From Bin80 sp965207565 (GTDB lineage: Bacteria; Bacteroidota; Rhodothermia; Rhodothermales; Bin80): a DNA stretch of 64,000 nucleotides. Shown here piece by piece: positions 35,401 to 42,399 of this stretch. Position 1 is the first letter of the stretch. Every line of letters begins with the position of its first letter. Below the pieces are notes generated by a model. The model saw nothing but the letters and a program-made list of their open reading frames with translations. It had not been told where the DNA came from and did not search any database. Made by a program: the position numbers and the translations under genes. The stretch is from positions 178,218 through 242,217 of the forward strand of contig CBDBMQ010000001.1 in assembly GCA_965207565.1 (NCBI GenBank), given 5' to 3'.

Positions 35401-38071
35401 GAACGACATGGATTTGATGGATGATCAGGTGGATGTCCTCTTGACAGCAAGTGGTAGTGTCGACTATACCGGGATCTCAGAAACGGTATCGGTCACGATC
35501 ACGGACAACGATGCACCGGGACTCGTGGTCCCGACGTCGGTGACCATGGCGGAAGGAAGCCAGAGGCCGTTGGCGATTGCACTTGCACAGATGCCAGCGG
35601 GTCCAGTGACAGTGACCTTCGGCGGGCATGCAGTGACCGATCTGGCATTGGACAACCCCTTTCTCATGTTTACGGCCTCGGATTGGGACACTCCCAAGAC
35701 GGTGACCTTAACGGCGGCAGAGGATGATGATTTTGTGGACGATACAGAAACATTGACACTCACAGCATCTGGAGGCGGCTACGCCGGGGTGACGACCGAT
35801 ATCACAGTGACGATCACGGACAACGATGCGGCGGGGCTCGTGGCCCCGGAGGTAGTGCAGATGGAAGAAGGAGGGACTCGCCCGCTGATGGTTCGTCTAT
35901 CCGCATCGCCACCGGGCCCCGTGACGCTGACCTTCACCGGACACGCGGGAACAGATCTGACATTGAACCAACCCTCGCTCACGTTTACGTCTGCAGACTG
36001 GAACACATCCAAGGCCGTGACCTTAACGGCAGCGGAGGACGACGAGGATTATGCAGACGAAACGGTAGGCTTAAAGATTACAGCATCGGGCGGGGGCTAT
36101 GACGGGGTGACGGCAGACATCCCGGTAACCATCATGGACAACGATGAGCGGCCGGGGCCGCTCACGATCACCCTCTACGATGAACAGGCATTGGAACATG
36201 CAGAGGCAATCCAATTGCCCATCGAACTCAGCCGCCCCGTGGATCAGGTGGTGACTGTGCAGTACACAAGCACGGCCGGCACGGCAGAGACGGGCTTGGA
36301 CTATGTGACCTCGCGGGGGATTGTGATCTTTGACCCGGGTGCGACCCGGGGCGTGATTGAGATTGAGGTGATCGATGATAAACTCCCGGAAGAGCATGAG
36401 ACGTTTATGGTGACCCTGTCAAAGCCTCGCAATGCCATCATTGCACGTGAGACGGGGACAGGCACGATCCTGGATGATGATGGTGCGAGTGCGATTCTTC
36501 GGGTGGAGGATGCGCTGGTGCTGGAAGAAGATGGCATGGTTCGGTTCCGGGTCATGCTGTCGCATCCGCAGCGTCAGATGATCTCGGCAGCATACCGGAC
36601 ACGCGATGGGACCGCCAAGGCAGGCGAAGACTATGAAGCCTCCTCGGGGGTGGTCACGCTGGCACCGGGAACGGTGGAAGCGGTGATAGCGGTGCCACTC
36701 TTGAAGGATGGGCTGGATTGGCGAGAAGAGACGTTCACGGTGCATCTGGAGTCGTCGAAGCATGCAGAGATTGCGAAGGCGGTGGGTGTGGCGACGATCC
36801 AGGAGTCCACCACGGTGAGTGAAGAGGTACTGGAGGCGTATGCGGCGCGGTTTGTACGGACGTCGTCGGTGCAGGTGGTGGAGGCATTGGGGGAGCGGTT
36901 CCGCTCCGGGGCGGATGGTGCAGCGTGTGGTGCGGCAAACCGCGCAGAGATGGCCCGGCTCTGGTACTCGGCCTCCTCATGGGATCCATCCCTGGGCGAA
37001 CTTTTGGCGGGTTGCCGCATGTCTGCGACTTCGTACAGTGGGTCGTTCAGCGTCTGGGGGCGAGGAGCATTCCGTCAGTTCAATGGACGGGATGACGATG
37101 CGTTGACACTCCGTGGCGAAGTAACCACGGGGATGCTGGGGGCGGACTACCGCTGGCGGGGAGGTTGGCTGGCTGGACTACTTCTGGCCCACAGTCAGGG
37201 AGAGGGATCGTTTGAGGTGGTGCAGCAGTCGGGAGAGATCACCGCAGGGTTGACGGGCGTCTATCCGTATGTATCGTATGCGCGTGCGGGCTGGGATGTA
37301 TGGATGAGTGCAGGCGCGGGTCGCGGGCAGGCGGAGGTGCTGGAGTTGAAAGGGGATCTGGTGTCCAGGTTTGGAGCGATGGGGGTTCGGGGGAGGTTAG
37401 TGTCAAGTGGCACGATCGGACTGAACTACCATGGAGATGTCCTGGTGACGGATGCAGAGATAAAGGATCATGAGGTGACGGCAGAAGTGTACCGGGTCCG
37501 GGCAGGTGTGGAGGCGAATGTAAAGATCAGCGATGGACTTCGTCCATTTTTGGAGGCGAATGTGCGGAGCGATGGGGGGAGTGCGGAGACGGGGGTGGGA
37601 TTGGAGTTTGGCGGGGGGATCCGGGTTGCCTATCCGGCATGGCGCCTGCAGGCGGATCTGCGGACGCAGGGGCTGGTGATGCATACGGCGGACGGGTTCA
37701 CCGAGTGGGGGATCTCGGGGTCCGTGCAGGTGGGCAGTCGATCGGAGGGGTTGATGATGCGTGTGCGACCATCGTGGGGACGGGGTCAGGGGATGTCGAT
37801 GTACGGTCAGCAGACAATCCTGGATGCGGTGCCGCTCGGGGCAGACACGCAGCGGACCGAGTTGGAGTTGGGATACGGCGTTCCGTGGAAGGATGGCACT
37901 GCCCGGTCCGTCATGGGGGTGACTCAGTTGCATCAGGGAGTGATGTACCGGTTGGGCGGAGAGCTCCATCCATCGGAATGGTTGACGTTCTCGGTCTTTG
38001 GTCTGGCGCACGGCCGTGCAACCGCGCTGGGAGACCTCGGATTGAATGTGCGAGGATCAATCCAATATTAG
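29426..38071 (+). CDS. Giant Calx-beta repeat adhesin with autotransporter-like beta-barrel
   Basis: About 2881 residues from ATG 29426, chosen because it opens directly on a signal peptide (PLILVSLGVLFLPAVVLGQA). After ~250 unassigned residues come about 20 Calx-beta-like repeats of 95-110 residues with the family marks: E-D/E-G near the start, GTAT..DYTSSGTV, IPV.I.DD...E..ETV.LTL and LTI.DND (acidic Ca2+ sites). The last ~400 residues are different: a linker (AARFVRTSSVQVVEALGERF), a Cys pair, then SGSFSVWGRGAFRQFNG and repeated amphipathic strands ending GLNVRGSIQY with a terminal aromatic. This matches autotransporter-type outer-membrane barrels. No T9SS domain is present. Expected role: surface adhesion or matrix contact, with the barrel as membrane anchor. 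Stands alone. Confidence 0.85.
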   Translation: MACAKHPLILVSLGVLFLPAVVLGQAQVPKIQIHTGVDHQALLNSNLQDLEKDEQGVVDYPLMLSGGQSNDVLAPVDLEFITLHAPWLDLSTLGKKRGDLSADPIIVLGADMDSKYEKFTALLGGIPPEAMLGEGESVRVNTTGEKIPNVCLRVSSKDVTAGDSVTVWATINPKQQVDTEILIYFDPQLNGFFDSGILDVPDEGTKLITIPAGAKESVPFKFKTSWSYFDKKVRKGVLLAIPMLEQEYEHSSCLCPILSIYRTPKITLSASPNPVDEGQSVTITATISRAKSSDVAVPLRYPNAQTTDTAVDPDDYTSLTSITIPANETEGTGEIPTHEDVDQNDEMFTVAIDGNQRPPDVEIGNPSSVKVTINDNDAPRVRFTSSTNSVGEDSGMHHVKVAISPAPGAGIMLTYTMDGTATKNVDYTSSGTVPVAAGATSVEIPVVITDDNVDEDNETVVLTLIGSTEYNLGTPKEHTLTITDNDLVGVSFASSTGRVHEYGGTYDVEVAISPAPESDITVNYRLTGTATGNMDYTSSWRVSVAAGTTSADIPIGIIVDDLVEGDETVILTLVDGTGYTVESPRKYTLTIIDAPVVRFDSSTGSIDEDGGTHPVAVSISPAPRSDITLNYNTLGGSATAGTDYTSSGTVFVPANATSAKIPVVIIDDNLDEDAETVILTLENGTGYNLWTPKKHTLTITDNDVVAVSFASSTGRVHEYDGTYDVEVAISPAPESNITVNYTLDGTATRGTDYTSSGTVSVAAGATSANIPVVITFDDLAEGDETVILTLTDGTGYTVGSPRKHTLTIIDVPVVRFYSSIGNVGEDGGTQNVRVNVRPVSTTPFTLNYSMGGTATKGTDYTSSGAVSVPANASSVEIPVKIINDNVADDGETVILTLESGTGYGIRNPSTFTLTIREDATPTVYFYWDKYSVRESKGKLDVKVIIDPPFVAPLDLIYSTGGTATEFKDYRIENSGTFSAPANRGEVFIPIKINDDSVIESDETVILMLENVIGYRVGSQSRYTMTIKDNDTPSTPVANFSSTTSSVNEDGGTDHVEVAINPAPGAGLTLTYTLSGTATEDADYTSSGTVSVTTGSQKVEIPVEITDDTLDEDAETVILTLTGGTGYTVGSPNVHTLTITDNDTPEVSFASATGSVGEDGGTHNVAVAFNPAPGSDLTLTYTLGGTAAEGADYSSSGTVSVTAGSQKVKIPVVITDDNADENNETVILTLTSGTGYTVGNPSEHTLIITDNDAPAVRFASATSNINEDAGKHEVTVNISPVAATSFTLNYGTGGTATKGTDYTSSGTISVAANVTSVKIPVVITDDNVDENNETVILTLTSGTGYTVGNPSEHTLMITDNDAPTVRFASATSNLNEDAGKHHEVTVNISPAAATPFTLNYGTSGTATKGTDYTSSGTIFVATNATSVKIPVVITDDNVDENNETVTLTLEDGTGYKVGNPSAHTLTINDNDSAALVANPASLTLTEEGSGSYTVRLTTQPSATVTVAITGDSGTDLTLNKTSLTFNPSGLNLWSTAQTVTLSAGHDDDFTNDTQTLTLTAKGGGYDNVRTMITVTITDDDNPPATSVRVSLSASPNPVEEGNSVTVTATLTNILPDAVTVELTDTPGEPPTEPGDYSPLERITIPGGVLTGSGTIEVRDDGVSEGEERFTVAIEALPSGVAPGSPSSVEITIADNDPPPPVEVTLSASPNPVDEGKSVTITARLTGMLETDVVVPLVYNDGTTHPPESGDYSPLRGVTIRSGETEGAGQIQTFTDADMDDEIFIAALGDLPPELLVAGRESSQFVTIRDITSPTEVTVVLFASPNSVDEGDDVTVTTTLSEALDTDVTIPLILTDGTANAQDYQAPIPVQVEIEAGKTSGTYRISAVQDDVAEGDETFTVALGTLPIGLENGAEQRLVTITDDDEAGMNAPQSVSVAEEGEISFGISLTSEPLDEVVVTMTWPSGTDLAVSPITRIFGPDNWRTEQQVSLRAANDMDLMDDQVDVLLTASGSVDYTGISETVSVTITDNDAPGLVVPTSVTMAEGSQRPLAIALAQMPAGPVTVTFGGHAVTDLALDNPFLMFTASDWDTPKTVTLTAAEDDDFVDDTETLTLTASGGGYAGVTTDITVTITDNDAAGLVAPEVVQMEEGGTRPLMVRLSASPPGPVTLTFTGHAGTDLTLNQPSLTFTSADWNTSKAVTLTAAEDDEDYADETVGLKITASGGGYDGVTADIPVTIMDNDERPGPLTITLYDEQALEHAEAIQLPIELSRPVDQVVTVQYTSTAGTAETGLDYVTSRGIVIFDPGATRGVIEIEVIDDKLPEEHETFMVTLSKPRNAIIARETGTGTILDDDGASAILRVEDALVLEEDGMVRFRVMLSHPQRQMISAAYRTRDGTAKAGEDYEASSGVVTLAPGTVEAVIAVPLLKDGLDWREETFTVHLESSKHAEIAKAVGVATIQESTTVSEEVLEAYAARFVRTSSVQVVEALGERFRSGADGAACGAANRAEMARLWYSASSWDPSLGELLAGCRMSATSYSGSFSVWGRGAFRQFNGRDDDALTLRGEVTTGMLGADYRWRGGWLAGLLLAHSQGEGSFEVVQQSGEITAGLTGVYPYVSYARAGWDVWMSAGAGRGQAEVLELKGDLVSRFGAMGVRGRLVSSGTIGLNYHGDVLVTDAEIKDHEVTAEVYRVRAGVEANVKISDGLRPFLEANVRSDGGSAETGVGLEFGGGIRVAYPAWRLQADLRTQGLVMHTADGFTEWGISGSVQVGSRSEGLMMRVRPSWGRGQGMSMYGQQTILDAVPLGADTQRTELELGYGVPWKDGTARSVMGVTQLHQGVMYRLGGELHPSEWLTFSVFGLAHGRATALGDLGLNVRGSIQY
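30540..33850 (+). repeat. Tandem ~327-bp Calx-beta repeats with higher-order pattern
   Basis: About ten adjacent units within the giant gene are still similar at DNA level. Units starting at 33188 and 33515 are offset by 327 bp and nearly identical. Units at 30893 and 31544 (GTTAGTTTTGCTTCCTCTAC) match at an offset of 651 bp with a different unit between, so a two-unit block was also copied. Recurrent recombination among units is implied. Confidence 0.85.
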
Positions 38072-38263
38072 ATGGATAGAGAGAAATACAACCGCAGCCA
38101 ACGTGCACAACTAATAAAAGCCCTCCAAAAAAATCATAGTTCCTGGAGGAGTGTGCGAAACTGATAGCATCCTTGCAATACCCCAGTGATCAGGTCCATC
38201 TCCGAATCCGTGAATCGTGAGATAGAGTGACGAGGATCCGTGATCAGGTTCCTGTTTTCTGGG

Positions 38264-38324
38264 CTAGGATACTTTGGTTGAGATCCAAATTAATCATTCC
38301 ATACGAACGAATCACGGTAAAACC
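38264..38324 (-). mobile_element. Solo left end of an ISL3-type element
   Basis: Read on the minus strand from 38324, GGTTTTACCGTGATTCG is followed by ATGGAATGATTAATTTGG and CTCAACCAAA. This aligns over ~60 bases with the left end of the MITE at 58894 (GGTTCTACCGCGATTCG...). It lies 6 bases beyond the stop of the frameshifted lipoprotein gene. No matching right end is found toward 38072, so it is a relic. Confidence 0.65.
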
Positions 38325-38329
38325 ATTCG

Positions 38330-38852
38330 TTACAATTCACTCTCATCACGCCAACGAAGCAGACGCCAAGCCCGGGTCGTGTCTGCACGTGCAAGCAAGA
38401 AATTCACGTTCCCATCCCCTCGGAAAACGTCCCCATTATTCAGGGCAACCGCCAAATTAAAACTTCGCACTGCAACCGCTCTTGTCCCTTCGTCATATTC
38501 CCTGCCTAGTAATAATTTGCTTCCATTGTAACTGTACATCTACGGTGCTCTCGAATAAACGGCGGGTTGACTCCAGTTCCTGACCAAACCCCCATTCGCG
38601 CTCAATCCCCGTATCAAAATCCGTATAAATGAATACGAAGGAGGAGTCAATCAGGGGTTCATAGAGCGACAGATCCCGCAGTTCGTAGGCATTGCGGAAG
38701 TTGGTGAAGTACCCCTCAATCGTCTTGGGATCCCCAAAAAGATCCTCAAACGGATCTCCCTCCCCAATTGCCGGAGCAAACGGATTACATGCACCACATA
38801 AAAGCGGCAACATGATGACTGCTAAGGCGGATATGTACGGTTGATCAGACAC
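38330..38852 (-). pseudogene. Small lipoprotein, NTF2/SnoaL-like, frameshifted
   Basis: GTG 38852 opens a lipoprotein-like start (VIMLPLLCGAC) and a domain beginning PKTIEGYFTNFRNAYELRDL, with SLYEPLIDSSFVFIYTDFD. The frame stops at ~38493. A second frame that overlaps it (to 38330) continues with VRSFNLAVALNNGDVFRGDG and ends RADTTRAWRLLRWRDESEL. That ending parallels the end of the next gene upstream (KKADGLWMLTRWSDQS), so both frames belong to one gene of ~170 residues broken by one indel near 38500-38520. The neighbour at 38860 is a tandem paralogue 7 bases away. Broken gene or sequence error cannot be told apart here. Confidence 0.7.
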
Positions 38853-38859
38853 GGAATAA

Positions 38860-39417
38860 TTAACTGGCGAACTCTGCCTTTAGATCGCTCCAGGAATTCT
38901 CTGTTCCAATACTCTGATCACTCCACCTGGTGAGCATCCACAGACCATCCGCTTTCTTGGTAATGACCCACACTAACCTCCCCTGAAGGGTGTCCGCAAT
39001 CTGTTGACTCCCATGTTTGATCAATAGCAGGTAATGGGCATCCAGGATGTATTCTGTATCGCTGAGTTCGGTCGTAGCGTCCTCCAGACGAAGGAGATTC
39101 CCGGAACTCCCCTTTGCAGCCTCTGCAACTGTGATAAAATACCCGTTCTCCTGCGCCTGATCCCAGTGAGTCCACTGATCTGGATCGCGTGCGTACGCTG
39201 CGGCCGTGGGAGTGAACATAAACTCCTCATCCAGCGAACGGCGGTAATTGGCGGCATTTAACTCCGTGACCGCAGCGCGCAAATTATCAATGACAAGGTC
39301 GGGAGCCACTGGCTGGAGCCACGTACCTGCTTCGCCAACCGGTGGCTCCGGTGTACGGGCACCAAACACATCACAGGATGCTAAAACCACCAGAGCCATC
39401 CATGTGCTGCGTGCCAT
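38860..39417 (-). CDS. Small lipoprotein with NTF2/SnoaL-like fold, function unknown
   Basis: 185 residues. The N-terminus TWMALVVLASC is a short lipoprotein signal with Cys at the lipobox. The body (VIDNLRAAVTELNAANYRRS, LDEEFMFTP, WTHWDQAQENGYF, GRLVWVITKKADGLWMLTRW) has the helix-then-curved-sheet pattern of NTF2/SnoaL-like domains, including the closing W..TRW strand. It starts 2 bases after the ispH stop and lies 7 bases before its frameshifted paralogue, so the three are probably cotranscribed. The pocket of this fold binds many ligands, so no substrate can be named. Confidence 0.75.
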   Translation of the reverse strand: MARSTWMALVVLASCDVFGARTPEPPVGEAGTWLQPVAPDLVIDNLRAAVTELNAANYRRSLDEEFMFTPTAAAYARDPDQWTHWDQAQENGYFITVAEAAKGSSGNLLRLEDATTELSDTEYILDAHYLLLIKHGSQQIADTLQGRLVWVITKKADGLWMLTRWSDQSIGTENSWSDLKAEFAS

Positions 39418-39419
39418 TT

Positions 39420-40653
39420 TTACTCGGATGGCACAGGGGCAGACCCGTAAGGGGCCAGTGCCTCCTCAAACGAGGCAGCACCTTCGAAAAATGCCACCAC
39501 TTTGCGGATTACATCATCCACGACCATGTCTGGACAAGATGCTCCCGATGTGACCGCGATGGATACCGGTCGACGATCCGGAATCCAGTCAACCGTTGTA
39601 CATACCTCCATGACCGGATAATTATAATGATGGATCCGCATCGCCTCAATCTCGTCGGATCCCCGTATAAAGTAGGTCGGAACAACCGAACTGCACAACG
39701 ACACAATCTGACTCGTATTTGAGGAGTTGTATCCTCCCACAACCAGCGCTAGATCAAGTGCTTGCTCCAACATAACTCGGGCCGCCTCCTGATTTTCATG
39801 CGTTGCATAACAGAGCGTATCACTGGTATCCACAAAGTGTCCCTCTTCCTGATAACGCTCTTGAATGGCCACCCTCAAGATGTCAGTCACCGCCTGCGTC
39901 TCCGTCACCAACATGGTCGTCTGATTCACGACGCCAATGCGCTCCAAGTCCCGGTCTGGATCAAACCCATCACTGTAGCAGTCTGTAAATCGTTCATAGA
40001 AATACGTACGATCTTTCTCACCCCGAATCACTTTCCCCAGATCCTCGGCATCATCCGTATCCCGAATCACAATCACCGGCGCATGCTTGTTCGCATGAGA
40101 AAAGGATGCACGCGACTCTTCATGTAACCGCTTGCCATGAATAATCACGGTATAATTTTTGTCTCCGATCTGAGCACTCCGGCGCCAGACTTTTTCCACG
40201 AATGGGCAGGTGGTATCGTACGTGCGTACATCAACCCCGAGATTGATAAGCTCCTCCTTGATTTCCAAGGTCGTTCCAAAGGCGGGGAATGACGACAATA
40301 TCATCTGGGGTCAACGTATTGAAACTGATTAACTGCTCTCCCATACTTGAGCGTAAAAACTGCATCCCCCGGCGACGAAGATCATTATTCACCTGGGGGT
40401 TATGGATCATTTCCGACAGCATAAAGAGCCGGCGGTCGGGATGGTCTGAGATTGCGCGATACGCGATTTCCACGGCATTCTCCACCCCAAAACAAAACCC
40501 AAAATTCCGCGCAATCCATACCTTTATCGGCCCAAAATCCAAAAGCGATGGAGCGAGATCCTTCTTGCGCGGATCTTCGGCCATGCGCGCCGTCTTGATC
40601 ACCGAGATGATCGGGCTGCGATAAAACTTGGGGATATCAAAACTTCGTGGCAT
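39420..40653 (-). CDS. ispH: 4-hydroxy-3-methylbut-2-enyl diphosphate reductase, frameshifted as read
   Basis: IspH is the last step of the MEP isoprenoid pathway, a [4Fe-4S] enzyme making IPP and DMAPP. The first frame (40653 to 40231) has NFGFCFGVENAVEIA with cluster Cys54 and runs to DDIVVIP. The second frame (from 40304 to 39420) resumes with AFGTTLEIKEEL and holds the other two cluster Cys (YDTTCPFVEKVW, SGASCPDM). Joining at VIP-AFGTT needs one C fewer in the CCCC run at ~40283-40287 and restores a normal ~410-residue enzyme. No second copy is seen in the window. Since the enzyme is normally essential, a sequencing indel is the simplest reading; recoding or true loss remain possible. 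Confidence 0.85.
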
Positions 40654-40704
40654 AATTTAACCCAATAATAAGGGGATTACGCTCCGCCTTCCTTCATGAT
40701 TCAA

Positions 40705-41829
40705 CTACAGCCGCTGGCTGAGCTGTGGACTCATCTCTCGCCTGAAGCTAGGATAACGATTTTCTTTGATCGCCTGACGGGCGCTGCGCATCAGCCATGC
40801 ATACAACCCCAGATTCTGCATCGCAGAAATCTGCAACCCCAGGATCTCATTACACTGAAATAAATGCCGTACGTATGCCCGTGTAAATGCCTGACTGACA
40901 TAGGTGTTCAGACCAGAGTCCAAGGGGGTGTAATCATTCGCCCATTTACGATTTCGGATATTGATGACCCCCTGCGTCGTAAAGAGCATACCATTGCGCC
41001 CATTGCGCGTAGGCATGACGCAGTCGAACATGTCGACACCACGGCCAATTGCTTCAAGCAGGTTTGCGGGGGTGCCAACTCCCATCAGGTATCGGGGTTT
41101 GTTGGGTGGGAGAACTTCGCAGCAAACATGCACCATTGCATAGAGGGCCTCGGCTTCTTCCCCAACGGATAACCCTCCGATCGCATAGCCGGGAAAATCC
41201 ATCGCCACAAGCTCTTCTGCAGATTCACGCCGCAAATCATCGAACGTGCTTCCCTGAACGATTGCAAAAAGCTGCTGCGGATATCCGTACTGAGACTCCG
41301 TATCCTGAAACCGTGTCCGACTCCGCTCCGCCCACGCAGCCGTTCGCCGATTTGCCTGCTGCGCATACGACCGGCTAACCGCCGCCGGAGGACACTCATC
41401 CAGTACCATCATAATATCGGACCCCAGCGTTCGCTGAAAATCCACGACTGTTTCCGGCGTGAACAGATGGCGGGATCCATCAATATGACTTTGAAACGTG
41501 GCCCCCTCATCGGTGATCTTGCAGCGACTGGCCAATGAGTACACTTGGTACCCTCCCGAATCGGTAAGGATCGGCCGATCCCATGCCATAAACTCATGTA
41601 ATCCACCGGCTTCCGTGATCCGATCTGGCCCTGGCCTCAGATACAGATGGTAGGTATTCCCAAGGATAATCTGTGCATTCAGGTCCTGCTTCAGCTCCCG
41701 TGGAGATAGCCCTTTCACTGTTCCCAGCGTCCCCACGGGCATGAATACCGGCGTATGAATCCTGCCACGTTCGGTCACAAGCACACCCGCACGCGCATCC
41801 TCTGATGTATGTGAAACTTCAAACTGCAT
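40705..41829 (-). CDS. tgt: tRNA-guanine transglycosylase without canonical zinc site
   Basis: 374 residues from ATG 41829. Tgt swaps guanine-34 of Asp/Asn/His/Tyr tRNAs for preQ1 on the way to queuosine. Catalytic parts are present: LTDSGGYQVYSL (general base Asp90), VQGS, GGLSVGE and FDCVMPTRNGRNG (nucleophile Asp269). The C-terminal zinc motif CxCxxC...H of textbook enzymes is replaced: the aligned positions read Leu307, Thr309, Ser312 (SGLNTYVSQ) and Gln338 (SAMQNL). The flanking FTRAYVRHLF is conserved, so alignment is firm. The start overlaps the upstream membrane-protein gene by 11 bases. Confidence 0.93.
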   Translation of the reverse strand: MQFEVSHTSEDARAGVLVTERGRIHTPVFMPVGTLGTVKGLSPRELKQDLNAQIILGNTYHLYLRPGPDRITEAGGLHEFMAWDRPILTDSGGYQVYSLASRCKITDEGATFQSHIDGSRHLFTPETVVDFQRTLGSDIMMVLDECPPAAVSRSYAQQANRRTAAWAERSRTRFQDTESQYGYPQQLFAIVQGSTFDDLRRESAEELVAMDFPGYAIGGLSVGEEAEALYAMVHVCCEVLPPNKPRYLMGVGTPANLLEAIGRGVDMFDCVMPTRNGRNGMLFTTQGVINIRNRKWANDYTPLDSGLNTYVSQAFTRAYVRHLFQCNEILGLQISAMQNLGLYAWLMRSARQAIKENRYPSFRREMSPQLSQRL

Positions 41830-42397
41830 TGGCTTCCACGACTTCCGCAGAATCAAACCGATTCATTGCAACAAGCAGCCTCGCATGCGCACCTGGATCA
41901 ATCCCAATCGCAATGGATTTTCGCTCTCCAAGAACAAGGAGCACATCCTCTGGAATATGTGCCATATAGCTCTCTACGCGGCAATTCCATTTTCGGTAAT
42001 ACTGCAATGCAGGGATGATCCTGCAATCGGTCACAGTATCAAGACCCAGCTCAACGGATCTGCGCCCCTGAGAGACGCTGAGCGATGATTCTGTCAGAGA
42101 AGCCCGAACCCGAGGACAGTACCCCAGAAACCCTCCGACGAAGACCAGGGCTGCCAGCCCCAACTGAATTCCCCAATACCACATGGAAATGCGCAAACTG
42201 TTCTGAATCTCTTCATGCCAGAAACTCCAAGCCATAAACTGCATCACAGTCGCCGCAATAACCACGCTGAAGATCGTGATCAGATACCAGGCCTCCGCCT
42301 GCCGCTCATTCTCGATATTACGTCGAAAGACATACCCCAAGAGAGAGCGACTCGCGCACCACCGTGCTCGGCTAGAATAAACGAGAGGGGATGCCAC
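41819..42397 (-). CDS. Two-helix membrane protein, function unknown
   Basis: 192 residues from GTG 42397, two bases after the mlaD-like stop; no ATG is available before residue 51. Two membrane helices (~36-58, IFSVVIAATVMQFMAWSF; ~72-92, GIQLGLAALVFVGGFLGY) are followed by a ~100-residue domain (VRASLTESSLSVSQGRRSVE, DCRIIPALQYYRKW, DVLLVLGERKSIAIGIDPGA). This order recalls bacterial PH-like membrane proteins, but I cannot confirm it. It is embedded between the lipid-transport genes and tgt and overlaps tgt by 11 bases, so it is coexpressed with them. Confidence 0.7.
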   Translation of the reverse strand: MASPLVYSSRARWCASRSLLGYVFRRNIENERQAEAWYLITIFSVVIAATVMQFMAWSFWHEEIQNSLRISMWYWGIQLGLAALVFVGGFLGYCPRVRASLTESSLSVSQGRRSVELGLDTVTDCRIIPALQYYRKWNCRVESYMAHIPEDVLLVLGERKSIAIGIDPGAHARLLVAMNRFDSAEVVEANAV

Positions 42398-42399
42398 GT

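Noticed and set aside
38105..38260. Possible small minus-strand gene or four-helix protein relic
   Set aside because: A helical stretch (SEMDLITGVLQGCYQFRTLL) is readable but lacks a start and any clear family. It may be IS filler.
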